A stretch of DNA of 64,000 bases from Cymbidium sinense. Its lineage: Eukaryota > Streptophyta > Magnoliopsida > Asparagales > Orchidaceae. How positions within the stretch are numbered: position 1 is the first letter of the stretch; every line of letters starts with the position of its first letter. A program made the position numbers and the translations under genes. Shown here piece by piece: positions 1 through 11,383 of the stretch. The DNA lies in the NCBI GenBank assembly GCA_021442155.1, contig CM038229.1, positions 68,344,443-68,408,442 of the forward strand. Reading direction: 5' to 3'. The notes under the pieces were generated by a model. That model did not search any database, was not told the origin of the DNA, and saw only the letters and a program-made list of their open reading frames with translations.

Positions 1-507
1 AAGAGTCAAGCAAAGAAGAAGAGAGCACCGCCTATCGATCCACCACGCCACCTCAGCCGATCCTGCCAATTTGCCCAAGCAAGGAAGAAGAGGAAGAGTC
101 CAGTAAGGAAGAAGAGTCCAGGGAAGAAGAGGAAGAGCCCAGAAGAGGAAAAGCCCAAGGAGGAAGAAGAAGCTCAAGCTTGAAGATCCTCCAAGCAAGG
201 TCGCAGCTGACGGCCATCAACCACCATCACCGCCACCTTCCTAATTGTCCCTCGATCTCCACCTACTAAACAACTATTACAACCCATCGTTACATACTAT
301 TTTTCCTCCCTCATGCAATCGTAATCCATCGAAGACTTTGTACTCAAAGATACATAGGAAGTTTTTTTACCGCTAAGCTTTTTTTCCTCTTTCGAGGTTT
401 TCCACGTTAAAATTATGGAGTCTCTGTCGCTTTTAATTACCTGTGGCCTTGACTTCACAACAAGGCTGCGAACTTTCACTCTACATCGATTTTCTAAAGA
501 CGCAACA
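1..507 (+). repeat. Right-hand part of a Tat-type LTR (subfamily A), cut by window start
   Basis: This is the 3' portion of the same LTR family found complete at 14353-15245 and 22553-23426. It shares the purine-rich GAAGAA leader (about 1-180), the block of 'catcaaccaccat' type, the phrase 'gactttgtactcaaa' and the end 'aaagacgcaaca'. The end at 507 matches the family terminus CGCAACA. Whether it is a solo LTR or the 3' LTR of an element to the left cannot be seen. There is no coding capacity. Confidence 0.8.
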
Positions 508-740
508 CACTAATCTCGATGACAACGGTATTATAAATATATTATAAATAATATAAATCTAATTATCAATATTTCTACCAAATTAGTGATAATGGTAGAT
601 ATCATAAATTAACCAATTGATTATTTTATTATGTAAACTCTAATATTCAATAATCTTCTTCAAATATAGCTAAGTCTCAAATATTAAAGTGTATATACAT
701 TAAAAGATGAATTAATATTAGAACAGAATATCATGTAGTA

Positions 741-803
<63 letters not shown>

Positions 804-1971
804 ATAAAAGATAATATAGTAAAAAATTATATTGATACTTATTATATTTTTTTTGAGTGATTGTATCTATATTGAATAATCATAGAAATTTTAAGTCATC
901 AAGTTTATAATAATTCATTGAAACTTAGTGTTTTTTATGTCAAGTTAATATGAATTTAGATTTTTCTGAGTTAGAGTTAAGTTGATATTTCAATCAATGT
1001 GATAAATAGGTTATATTTGAGTGCATTATCTTAGTGTCATATTATTTTGAATCAAATCTGAATCCAACTCATGAGCTCAAATTAACACCCATTAGTATAT
1101 TTTCTCCCCGTCCCCTAATACATCTTTCAAAGCCTTCAATGAGTCAAGGATGTGTGATACACTCAAACAAGTCAAAATTAAAATCATAATCGAAATATCT
1201 TATATATACTTCAAACATAATAAATCCTGGATGTAATTGAATTAAGTAATGAAGGTTGGGGCATGTCAATGCCAAACGATAAGATTTTCTAAAAAGGATT
1301 TGATGAGTGAATAAGGGTGGAGCGAATGGAAGAAACTAAGTGTCTATATTGATAAATGATTTAGTTGATATCTCATTGATTTGATCATCAAAAACTAAGA
1401 ACAACAAAGTTACAAGTCATCCATTTTTTAGCTAGATAAAAATGCATTCAACTAGTTGGAGTTTTATAGAGACTAGACAATTTTGATAATAATGTTAGAA
1501 TTTTTCTATGTTTAGTCAAAATCTAATCATTTGGAAGGATAAGTAATCAAATCAAAGTTTAAATTTTTTTTTATAATATATAGATAACTTTGATGAGTAC
1601 TAGTAATAATGTGTTACAACCAAATGCTTAAAAATTAGCACTATTAAAATGCATGCACAATATAAGTACAAATAAAATGATATAAGAAGCCTATAAAAAT
1701 ATATATAACGTAAAATTTTTATCTTAAATTATCATAAAACTCTCTAATAAACAAATTCCTTCTATCTTTATAATTTTCTTTTACTTTTACGACTTATAAA
1801 TTCATATTATTATAGGTCACATTCTTGCCAGCGCTACTTACATCGCCCTGTAATAATCCAAATAATAAGACATATGCCGTCCGACCTCTCTTTAATGCCT
1901 CGCATTGGTCCTAACTTTTCCCTTCCTCGCTACTTCCTTGCGCTCTGTTACTGAAGATCTCACACACTGAT
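508..1971. other. AT-rich intergenic region upstream of the NaKR-like gene
   Basis: No open reading frame or recognisable element is visible apart from the AT microsatellite at 744-801. The last ~150 bases become GC-richer and pyrimidine-rich and probably hold the promoter and 5' leader of the gene at 1997. I see no TATA box I would defend. Confidence 0.5.
744..801. repeat. (AT)n microsatellite, ~29 units
   Basis: Uninterrupted AT dinucleotides over about 58 bases. Confidence 0.95.
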
Positions 1972-1992
1972 CTCTCTCTCTCTCTCTCTCTT
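1972..1992 (+). promoter_or_regulatory. (CT)n tract in the presumed 5' leader of the NaKR-like gene
   Basis: An alternating CT tract ends five bases before the ATG at 1997. CT/GA tracts are common in plant core promoters and 5' leaders. Its position fits that role, but function is inferred only from position. Confidence 0.5.
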
Positions 1993-1996
1993 TCTC

Positions 1997-4900
1997 ATGA
2001 GAACGACCAGGATGGGGCTTCTCTGCCGCTCGCAAGCAGCAACGGCAGTCTGCGCGCCCGGCGACGCGCGAGCTATGGTCATACCAATGAGGCCCGACCG
2101 CCCCATTTCCGAGCACGCCAACCTGCTCGAGCCCAAGTACGGCCGCCTCGCCGACCACCGCCGCCGCATTGCCGCTGCAGCCGCGGCGGCCGAACGCCAC
2201 CGCCGTCGCCGACAGGCCGTCACTCTCCCAATGGTCACTAAAAAGGAAAAGAATCCAGCCAAGCCCAAGTCCAGGCCCGAGGCCCGCCCGCCGGTCGCCA
2301 ACTCCCACGCTCCTGCTCCAAATCAGAACGAACTCTTTCAAGTAACTCATAATTGCCACTTATTTGAAACGTTTAATAAGTCTATTAGTAATTTTTAGCG
2401 CCATTTAAACTGAAATTTAAGTTTTTTTTAATTTCTTTTGCTTTTTATAATAAGGTTGTAAAAACCTTCATTTTAAAAAAAAAAACATTGAAATCTTTTT
2501 TCATATTTTTCAATTTAAAAAATGTGATTATTACTCTTGTGATTAATAATAATATGATAAATAATAATAATTTTTATTTTGGGAACGACAAGCCATAAAT
2601 TATAAGTTATGTGACTTCAAAATAACGATATTAAATAAACAAATTTCTTCTTTAACTAATAAGACGTGAATCCTTTTTTAAAAGTAATAAATATTTAATT
2701 GTATTTATAATAAAATTTAATATTAGAATTTTCTAGTACATCATTAATAATCATTCTTGTTGAAAAAAAAATGATTATAAAATCAAAAAAATATTGTTTT
2801 TTGTTATATTTTGTTTAAGTAATGGTGAGTATTATAAATAGATTTAATGTAAGCAAGATCTAAATTCACAACAATTTTGAAGATCTTTCATAGCTAAATT
2901 AGCTCACACTCTCAATAAAAAAATATTTATTTGATTAATTGCAATATTAAAGTATATATTAAGATAAAATGTAATTATAGCTCAAAATTATGGCTGTTCC
3001 CTACTTTATAAAATATGATAAATGGTTCACTAATTTCTCGATTAATTCCCTCTCATTGCCTATAAACAACTAATAATTTTGAACAATATATGAACACACT
3101 CCTCCATATATCTTTCTTTATTCTAATGCATGATATTTATAATTTTCTTCCATCTTTACTAATTATATGTTAATCCAAAGCTTAATTATCAAAGAGTAAT
3201 TAATCACATGATTTATAATTAAACTTGTGATTAAGCATGCAATTAACTTCTTGGATTTATTGTCATTCATAAGTTATTTTGTCGCAACTTTTTCCTTTTG
3301 TCTTCATGTAGAAGCTCGCCATATTCTCCATTGATTTCCCTTTGCACGCTTCACTTTCTTGTTTGTAGGTTGTGGTCATGAGAGTGTCAATTCATTGTCA
3401 AGGCTGTGCAGGAAAAGTAAGGAAGCATATTTCTAAAATGGAAGGTAATTTCATCCCCCCATATCTCACTTCACCCCCTCTTTTTAATAGAATTTACATG
3501 AAATATTGCTTATGAAATATATATGTAAAATGTATTGTTTCTTATTAGGAAGATTTACATACATATCACACAAATCTTATGTATTTATATATCTAATGCC
3601 TAAAATTACATATTTATTTATCTAGTATTTTTCTATGCTTTAAAAGGTGTATTTCACATTTAAAAAGTGAGTGATGATGATATTTTTGATGTGATGATGA
3701 AGATTAGAGTGGTATATATATATAAATTAAAGTTTAGGTGTTAGAGATATAAATACATAAGAATTGTGTGATATGTATGTAAATCCCCCTTCTTATTATT
3801 TGCATTGATCAAACTTCATTAATTCTTGTAATAAGCTAGACATTCACAAGCATAAAAAAAAAAAAAATCAAAGGAATTTTTACAAATCAATCATCAAGTA
3901 TATATGTATTTATAATTTAACCATCATTTTTTTAATTATCTTAGGTATGTATTTACATGTGCTACGATTAAATCATTAGAAATTTTATAAAAATAAAAAA
4001 TATAGATTAAACTTTTATTATGAATTTTAATATTTGATCGTCTATTTGAAAAAGTAAAATTGAAAGTGGCTGATTTATAAATACATAAGAATAAAATGAT
4101 TATATATGTAAAAAACCTAAAATTAAAAATAAGTTTGAGGACATATATTTAAGTAAATATTAATATTTCACTCATCTCAAAGCATAGTTCTAAGTAAACC
4201 AATATGCTTAGGTTTATTTAGTTTATTTATTATTTATTTTTACTTATTTTATTCTTTATTTTTGTTTAGGTTTAATTTTTATTTTTATTTAGTTAAGTTT
4301 ATTTATTTGAGCTTTAATTATTTTAGTTTAGGTTTTTTATTTTAGTTTATCTTTTAGGTTTAGGTTTATTTTTTAGTTGAGTTTTATTTCTATTTGATTT
4401 TTTAGGTTTAGATTTTATTTTCTATTTTTAGGTTTTTATTTTATTTTTTTAAGTTTAGGTTTTATGTTTTTATTTTAGGTTTATTTTTGGGTTTTATTTT
4501 TTATTCTAGGTTTAGGTTTATTTTTAATTTATTTTATTTTATTTAGTTTAGGTTTAGGTTTAGGTTTAGTTTATTTTAGGTTTAGATTTTATTTATTTTA
4601 GTTTAGTTTAATTTAGTTTAGGTTTAGATTTATTTTTTATTTTTTTTATTTTAGATTTAGGTGATCACTCTTTCTCAATATCTTAAATACATAAAATTTT
4701 CTAAACATAATATTATATCATTTAAAAATGATAATAATCATTATATTCCGATATATTTGAAGCCATTTATACATTCCGATTGTATGATTTTAGAAATTCT
4801 TGAATGTATATATGATTTTGATCAAGAAGGTCTTAATAGGAGTAGAATGATTAGTTTTATTGAGGGAAAATTAAATCAATGGCTTAAATACATGCAATTA

Positions 4901-5075
4901 TATATTTTTTATAAATCAAGAGACTGGTAAGGGAAAAAAATATTATCTTGTAGGGGTGACCTCTTTCAGTATAGATCTGGAGAGCAAGAGGGTGACTGTG
5001 ATGGGTCATGTCTCTCCTGTAGGGGTCCTCGAGAGCATCTCAAAGGTGAAGAAGGCAGAGTTCTGGTCCTGTTGA
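1997..5075 (+). CDS. Heavy-metal-associated (HMA) domain protein, SODIUM POTASSIUM ROOT DEFECTIVE (NaKR)/HIPP type
   Basis: Three exons join in frame: 1997-2341 (115 codons), 3369-3444 and 4954-5075 (stop TGA 5073-5075), giving 180 residues. All introns are GT...AG; exon 1 ends phase 0 and exon 2 phase 1. Residues ~115-178 form one HMA fold starting VVVMRVSIHCQGCAGKVRKH, with the metal-binding pair C125-x2-C128. The following SKMEGVTSFSID and the ending KKAEFW are typical of NaKR proteins, which bind metal and affect phloem loading and Na/K balance in Arabidopsis. The N-terminus has the family-like GLLCRSQAATAVC segment, then a basic, alanine-rich stretch (~55-75). There is no C-terminal isoprenylation box; the protein ends FWSC. 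The ATG at 1997 is the first in frame, just after a CT tract. Exon 1 is much more GC-rich than its surroundings. Introns 1 (1027 bp) and 2 (1509 bp) are AT-rich, and intron 2 carries two MITEs and a TTTAGG-rich tract. Transcription of the gene is untested. Confidence 0.9.
3554..3784. mobile_element. MITE family A copy (in NaKR-like intron 2)
   Basis: A ~230-bp foldback with long terminal inverted repeats. It starts 'tttacatacatatcacaca' and ends 'tgtgtgatatgtatgtaaat'. Near-identical ends recur at 5617-5846, 24725-24954 and 51085-51313, with more diverged copies at 13715-13951. The family is non-coding; its superfamily is not determined. Confidence 0.8.
3877..4116. mobile_element. MITE family B copy (in NaKR-like intron 2)
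   Basis: A ~240-bp foldback whose left end reads 'ttttacaaatcaatcatc' and whose right end is its inverted counterpart 'gtggctgatttataaatac'. Related sequences lie at 52521-52765 and 62131-62383. No coding potential. Confidence 0.6.
4196..4662 (+). repeat. Degenerate TTTAGG-rich, C-poor tract
   Basis: About 465 bases made of TTTAGG, TTTAGTTTA and TTTATTTTA words, with four near-perfect TTTAGG units at about 4550-4572. The + strand has very few C residues. It resembles a diverged relative of the plant telomere repeat (TTTAGGG) with one G fewer, or a simple T-rich expansion. It lies inside intron 2, shortly before the last exon. Confidence 0.75.
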
Positions 5076-5295
5076 ATGAGCCCTATTTTATTTTCCGATA
5101 ATTAAGTCCAATTAATTATTATTATTAATGTAGTAGCTAGCTAGTGATTATGTGTTTTTAATTATATTTTGCTCCTTGAAAGAAATGTATGTTTGTGTTT
5201 TATAACTTGTGACTTTGTTCTTAATTGCATATTTAATGTTAATTGCATGTTGGTGATTAAGCTTTTGGTGATTTAAATTAATATTGGTTAATTTA

Positions 5296-5539
5296 GGGTG
5301 TGTTTGAGACAGTTTTCTGGTTATTTTGATTTTCTAGAAAGCAAAGCAGTTTTGTTTGACTACCAGCTTTCTGGCTGGATTTCAAAAAGTTTTATAATGA
5401 AAAAGTTGTTTGAAGATTTATTAGACACTATCGAAAGTTATTTTTGAATTTTTCAATAAGAAATATTCAGAATGATACAAATTTTCTTCAAAAGTTCTTT
5501 AAAATCAACTTTTAAAAGTTTACTGCACCAAACAGATCC
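5296..5539. mobile_element. Tourist/Harbinger-like MITE with TTA target duplication
   Basis: The element begins GGGTGTGTTTGAGACAG and ends CTGCACCAAACAGATCC, which pair as imperfect terminal inverted repeats. It is flanked by TTA at 5293-5295 and 5540-5542. The 244-bp length, TTA duplication and GGG(T)...GTTTG ends are the signature of PIF/Harbinger-derived Tourist MITEs. It sits ~220 bp downstream of the NaKR-like stop codon. Confidence 0.8.
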
Positions 5540-5616
5540 TTAGTTGATGTCATAAAGAAGGTAGAATTTTGTTGTGGTTTAGTGGTGGTGGAGTCAAGAT
5601 TTTCTCTTAGGGGTAG

Positions 5617-5846
5617 TTACATACATATCACACAATTCTTATATATTTACATATCTAATACTTAAACTTTAATTTTTTATATGTATAACATCCTAATATT
5701 CAATATCACATCAAAATATAATCATCACTTACTTTTTAAAAGTGAAATACATATTTTTAAGCATAGGAAAGTATTAGATAAGTAAATATCTAATTTTAGG
5801 TGTTAGATATGTAAATGCATAAGAATTGTGTGGTATGTATGTAAAT
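5617..5846. mobile_element. MITE family A copy
   Basis: Inverted ends 'ttacatacatatcacacaat' and its complement before 'tatgtatgtaaat'. Same length and ends as the copy at 3554-3784. Confidence 0.8.
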
Positions 5847-6217
5847 ATTACTTTCTCTTAATAGCGTATATAAGTCTTTTTAAATAGAAGTGTTAAATAG
5901 TGGGTATGTACTAATATGCATTTATTATATATAAATATATATTTAAATATAGTGATTGATTTTTTAGTTTTCAAATTCAGTCAAAAGCATTTATTTGATA
6001 TAAAATGAATGAATTTGAATTAATTTTTTAGCTTCTTTTATAAAGATGATATTTTGAATAATTAAAATCAATTGTTGCAACTTAGAAGACACACATTAAT
6101 CATTTTTAATTTAAACATATAATAACAATACGATAATATGAAATTAATATAGATGATTGCGATTAAAATATCAATTTTATGATAATAAAATAATAATTCA
6201 AAATTACTAAAAGAAAG

Positions 6218-6219
<2 letters not shown>

Positions 6220-6256
<37 letters not shown>
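6220..6256. repeat. (AT)n microsatellite
   Basis: Uninterrupted AT dinucleotides. A second short run lies at 6432-6456. Confidence 0.9.
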
Positions 6257-6262
<6 letters not shown>

Positions 6263-6725
6263 GACAAATAAATAGAAGAATTAATTTCATAACAATACAT
6301 ATTTTAATAAATAACAAAAATTACTCAAAACTCATTTCAATAAAACCATTCAGGATGGTTTATTTTAATATCTTTTAAATATATATTTAAATAAAAAAAA
6401 CAGACAGAATTCTACTATAAATAATTATATTTATATATATATATATATATATATATGATGAAAATGGATTAATTAATACAATAATAATAGAATTATATCG
6501 GTGAAGTGGTCACCAATACTTGAACTTGAATCTCATTTTAGGTTGAATTGTTAGGAATTTAAGTCCTGAATGAGGACCACTGCATCTGCATGGCTGCTGC
6601 TCTTTGGGCCACCTAATAATGATATCATCATGCAATGGTCAATTTATTTTGATCTGCAATTTCATAATGTGTTAAGTATCTTTAAGGTCCGTTTTAATTA
6701 ATGTATGTAGAGTTAGTTGTGAATT

Positions 6726-6841
<116 letters not shown>

Positions 6842-8874
6842 TTGGTATATATTATGGATTTTTTTTTTGAAAAAAAAAATTTATATGAATGATCATTCTC
6901 ATTGTAAAAAGTTTTGAAATTCAACTAAAAAAAATGTGCCAAATTAATAATGTGGTGTTTATCTAAGCCAATTGCATTGCACTCTTGGAATCAAAATCTT
7001 TAATGATTAAAGAATTTGTCATTGATGATCACCATCGCATAACTGATTGAACATTATCATCGTCTATAGATGTACTGCTCTACCTAGTCATGGTCTAGGC
7101 TAATATATCAAGCTTCACATTTTGATCAATTAAAGTTGTAATATGGTGCATCTATTATTGATAAAAGTATAAACATTTCGAGATAATTCATGTTAAGAAT
7201 CATACTAATTCTCTTAAAATCTATAAGTTGGTCTAATTTATATTTATATTTTCATATCACGCAAAAGAAACACGTAAGAATTATAGAAAATTTTAGACTT
7301 CAAACTACTTATAAAGCCACCAGGTGGCCACTTTAATGTTCCCAAACCCACTATCAATCATTATCACAAGATATTTGTAATCGACTAATATCCAGTAATC
7401 TCCATGACAATCATCATCTCGCGTCTGCCAACCAATTATCTATCAAATATTGTTTTATTCTTGAAGAGAGTCATAGTCTAATTAGTCTTTCATTGATCTG
7501 TTGTCGACATTCTATGTTCACCTACCAAGCTGTCCTCTTCCTCTTGTAAGGATAATAATCAAGTTGACTTTAGTCCAATATTTAGCATTTGTTAACATTC
7601 GATGTTCAACACTCACTAACATTCAACATCAGATGGTCTTCGAACACTAACATTTGATGATTGCCTGTCCGGTTGATAATTCATTTTTCTTGTGCGAAGA
7701 ATGACAGATCCGACCACCTCGAGATACTTATCATCAACTTTTCTTGGCATCAGCGTCACTTAATGGTTCATTATGTCCATAATCAACCAAAATATCTTCC
7801 TATTGTTAGTCTAAATTCTTAGCTAGTCAAATAATATTCATTAATGTCTTACGTAAATGCTGATCATCGCTTTGTGATGATATCTCCAAATGATATTGTT
7901 AAGTCTTGAGACAAGTATGCATTTTTTTTATTTTTTTTATAGGAAAGATATGAGTGAAAGAGTAACTTCTTATGCATTTTTTATTTTTTTATAGCTACAT
8001 TTTATTTAAAATATGATTAAAATAACCATGAGTAGCTCTAAGTCACATATTTCACTTTATAGTATGACTTAACACACCAAAAAAAAAAACTTTTAATCAT
8101 AATATTTTAAAGCATCTTATCATAATTAAATTTTTAACATTGAAAGTTTTTAATCTTGGTCAAATAAGACATATTAATATTATTAATAGTTTCTATTTTT
8201 ATGTTTGAGAATATAAAGAAATTAATTGAAATTTTTACAAATTAAATGATAGCATTACTTTTTGAAGATGTCAATATATATTATTTTATTTTATTGAATT
8301 TCAATAAATATGTCAATCTATGCCTTATTTACAATATGCATCCAATTCATCTCTATAAGGATTCAATATATCTCTAATTTGAGCTTATTTTTCCTTAAAA
8401 AATAAAATATAAATAGTTTATTGTGTTCATCTTCATCATCATTAATATTCATAATTGAAGTACACAAGATGCAATAAAAATCACAAATTTTCTAAAAAAA
8501 ATAATCTAAAACTAAAGGAAATAAAAAAGAAAGGAGACATATAATCATCCTTAATTAAATACTAATGCATCCCTAAAAAGATTAAAAAATGAATTATATT
8601 TCATTTAAATGGTTCAATAAATGAAAAAGAGCACTTCATCTAAATAAAATGTTTTTTTTTTACGTTTAAATTTTATTTAACATCAAAATCTACTCATCTT
8701 ATTTTTCAGCAAAATAATATATTTTTTTCTCCAACCTTTGACTAAAAAAATAAAAGACTGGAATCAAAGCTCAAATTTACTATTCTATTAGATTTCCTTT
8801 GCAAAGGAGAAGATTAGATGCAGCTCTGACAGCTTTTGTTCAGTCCTCCTGGTAGGTGGAGTGGTTGTGGCCTC

Positions 8875-8903
8875 AGAGAGAGAGAGAGAGAAAGAGGAGA
8901 GAG

Positions 8904-8955
<52 letters not shown>

Positions 8956-8984
8956 AAGTGAGAGAGAGAGAGAGAGAGAGAGAG
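8875..8984. repeat. (GA)n microsatellite with interruptions
   Basis: About 110 bases of GA with scattered AAAG/CAGAAAGTG interruptions. The minus-strand frame across it reads Ser-Leu repeats and is not a gene. Confidence 0.95.
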
Positions 8985-9480
8985 CGTTTTAAAGCCTGAA
9001 GCTTTTTTTTGCTGACAAAGTTCAGCTTTGTAAATGGCAAATAGTTTTCCACTTTTACACTGTGAGGGCCACTTCTGAAACAGAACCTATCGCCTTGTGC
9101 AGACTGCAGTCCTTTTGCCACTAAGTTTGGCTCTGCATAAAGCTGAGAAACTCATTTGAATGTTTTTTTTTTTAAAAAAACTTCATTCGCAGTGTTATGA
9201 GAGTTGATTATATCCCTTGGATGAGCATCAAGGTTCGTGAATTTGTGGATCAGCTATTAAAAGCATTTCAGAGTGCGGTGTGATGGGTTTTGATTTTATA
9301 CTATAAGCTCTCTTGATTGGAATCCTTTTTTCTGCAAACTCACAGCTCATATTAAAAAGTGATAATAATTATACAGAAAAGCTCCTTCTCTTTTATTATT
9401 ATGTGTTTCAGTTATTGAGCATTATTAGATCTGACAAAGTGGATGGTTATTGAGAGTTATTTATCATGCCTTGGCTTACA
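8985..9480. other. Complex, moderately GC-balanced region, unassigned
   Basis: Compositionally unlike the AT-rich surroundings and without repeats I can identify. It follows the GA tract in the way a 5' leader might, but no exon with credible splice sites or conserved protein is visible. It could be a regulatory remnant or part of an unrecognised transcript. Confidence 0.25.
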
Positions 9481-9581
9481 TTATTTTTTAAATATGATTA
9501 ATGATGTGTATATCTAAACTTTAGTATTTATAAAAATAATATTTAAATCTTTAATATTATTTCAAAAATATTTATAAAAAT
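9470..9581. mobile_element. Left part of a diverged MITE family A copy, split by an LTR
   Basis: The 'tatctaaactttagtattta...aatctttaatatt' text matches the interior of family A. It resumes after the solo LTR at 10429-10565. The solo LTR 9582-10428 thus interrupted it. Confidence 0.5.
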
Positions 9582-10428
9582 TGATATGGCTCTCAAAATA
9601 TCACTAGTTAAAGCACAAATGTTGATGTCGAAAGCTATATGATTTTGAGTCAAAACCGATCGAGATCAAGACTTAAAATATCATAAATCTGACATCAATT
9701 AAATCCCAAAACACCTCAAATATATAAATAAATCGGCGTCTGACGAGCGGATCTAATGAGCTTAAGATCTCATAATTGACTTCATTTGGGCATCCAAATG
9801 CTCAAAATACATCAAATGATCAAAGGAATCATCTGAGCCATCCGATGAGGGAGGGCCTTACATAATTTAAAGAATGCCCTCCTCCCATCTATAAATCAGC
9901 CTTCATTCCTTAATGGAGTGAAAGAAGGGGTGAAGAAGTGAAGAAGAATAAAGTAAGAAGAGGATATGCGAAAAGAAGAATATAAGAAGAGTCAGAAAAG
10001 GAAGAAGAGAAGAGAAAGCAAGGAAGAAGAAAGAGTCCAAACAAGGAAGAAGAGAAACAAGGAAGAAGAGGAAAAGCCTCAGGGAAGAAGAAGCTCTAAA
10101 GCTCAAGATCCTTCAAACAAGGTCGACTCTCGACGGCCATCAACCACCAACCTACCACCTTCATCGCAATTGTCTCAGATCTCCACCTACTACCAAAGAA
10201 CCATTACAAACCGATCGTTGTTATATGTTTTTCCTCCTCATATGTAATCAGATCAGTATCGGAAGACTTTGTACTCAAACAGATACATAAGGAAGCTTTT
10301 ACCGTGGTTTTTTCCCCTCTTTGGTTTTCCACGTTAAAATTCTAGAGTCTTTGTTCGCTCTTAATTACATACTTTGACTTCACAACATAAGAACTTTCAC
10401 TCTCATGACCGATTTTCTAAGACGAATA
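9582..10428 (+). mobile_element. Solo LTR of Tat-type element, subfamily A
   Basis: Begins TGATATGGCTCTC and ends GACGAATA (the family end CGCAACA with small changes). The internal landmarks of the LTRs at 14353 and 22553 are all present: 'agcacaaat', 'catcaaatgatc', a 'ctataaat' TATA region near 9889, the GAAGAA purine leader and 'gactttgtactcaaa'. Flanking AAAAT at 9577-9581 and 10429-10433 gives a 5-bp target duplication. No internal domain remains, so it arose by LTR-LTR recombination. Confidence 0.85.
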
Positions 10429-10565
10429 AAAATAATATCTAAATCTTTAATATTGTTTCAAAAATAATATTATCATAAACCTTTTTAAAAGTGAAATTTT
10501 TTTTTTCATACATACAAATGTATTATATATGTAAATATTAAAATTTAAATATTAGATATATATAT
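10429..10565. mobile_element. Right part of the MITE split by the solo LTR
   Basis: Repeats ~40 bp of the sequence just left of the LTR ('aaaaataatat.taaatcttt') and then continues with family A-like text ('aaagtgaaat', 'atatgtaaatat'). Confidence 0.5.
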
Positions 10566-11346
10566 ATTTTATTGATCATTAGTTGGATTAAAATTTATAA
10601 GAATGGTTTATGAATGATTAAGTTCTAGTATACAAATTCATTTTATGTTTATTTTATTTTATTTATATTTTGATTTAAAATAAAAATATTTGATGGTGAT
10701 AATTTTTAGATGTTGTGACTATTTTTAAAAATAATATGATTTATTTTTAAAAATAAAAAGTATATAAATATTAAAAATATATATCAAATAAATATAATTT
10801 TAAAAATAAAAATAAATATAAAACAAAATTAATTCCAAATAAATCCTTAAAATTTTGTCATATTTTTCTAACTACTTACTGAATTATGAAGTGCACTGAA
10901 AGGTTTATTTCCTTTCAAAAAATGCTTATGAAGTCAACCATAGGTTTTAAAAACTGTTACTCTGTTAGCATCTTAAAAGCACAGCTTTCTTTTTTGGAAA
11001 ACAAAATTATCAAATCATTCATAAATCCTTAAGCACATTGAAGTACAACTTTGCAAAAAATAGAAAAAAAGAGAACTTCTCTGCAAAGTGCAATTTCTTT
11101 GGTACATTTGATAGCGTCACCCCCAATTATTATCCGATCTTTTATCACCGCTTGCATGTGATGTCACCTATAATACAGCATAAAAGCTGCATCACGTATA
11201 TTTTTCTTAAGTTCTTTATTCTAATAGTTCACTTGTTGGCATAATGTATGATGATTTCTTTGTTATTGTTTATGAAATGTTAATATTGTGAATTTTGACA
11301 TAATAGTACTTGTGATATTTTATTATTGTCTTTTTTTTTGGGGGGC
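10566..11346. other. AT-rich spacer, no gene seen
   Basis: Mostly A/T homopolymer-rich sequence. The short reading frame at 11038-11244 has no recognisable motif and no codon signature. Confidence 0.5.
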
Positions 11347-11383
11347 ATTTACATACATATATTTACATATCTAATACCTAAAT
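11347..11383. mobile_element. Left end of MITE family A copy, split by LTR
   Basis: 'atttacatacatat...acatatctaatacctaaat' is the family A left end. It is interrupted at 11384 by the solo LTR and continues at 12162. Confidence 0.75.

Noticed and set aside
1892..2359. Antisense frames of 113 and 155 codons over NaKR-like exon 1
   Set aside because: These are shadows of GC-rich coding sequence; the sense strand gives the conserved protein with correct intron phases.
4661..4930. 89-codon + strand reading frame between NaKR-like exons 2 and 3
   Set aside because: It lies wholly inside intron 2. The splice-site phases of the HMA protein work only if it is removed, and its AT-driven amino-acid content matches no family.
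8873..9121. Ser-Leu-rich minus-strand frame; also a miR156-like 'cagaaagtgagag' word in the GA tract
   Set aside because: The frame translates a GA microsatellite. The miRNA-like word has no matching star arm or hairpin nearby.
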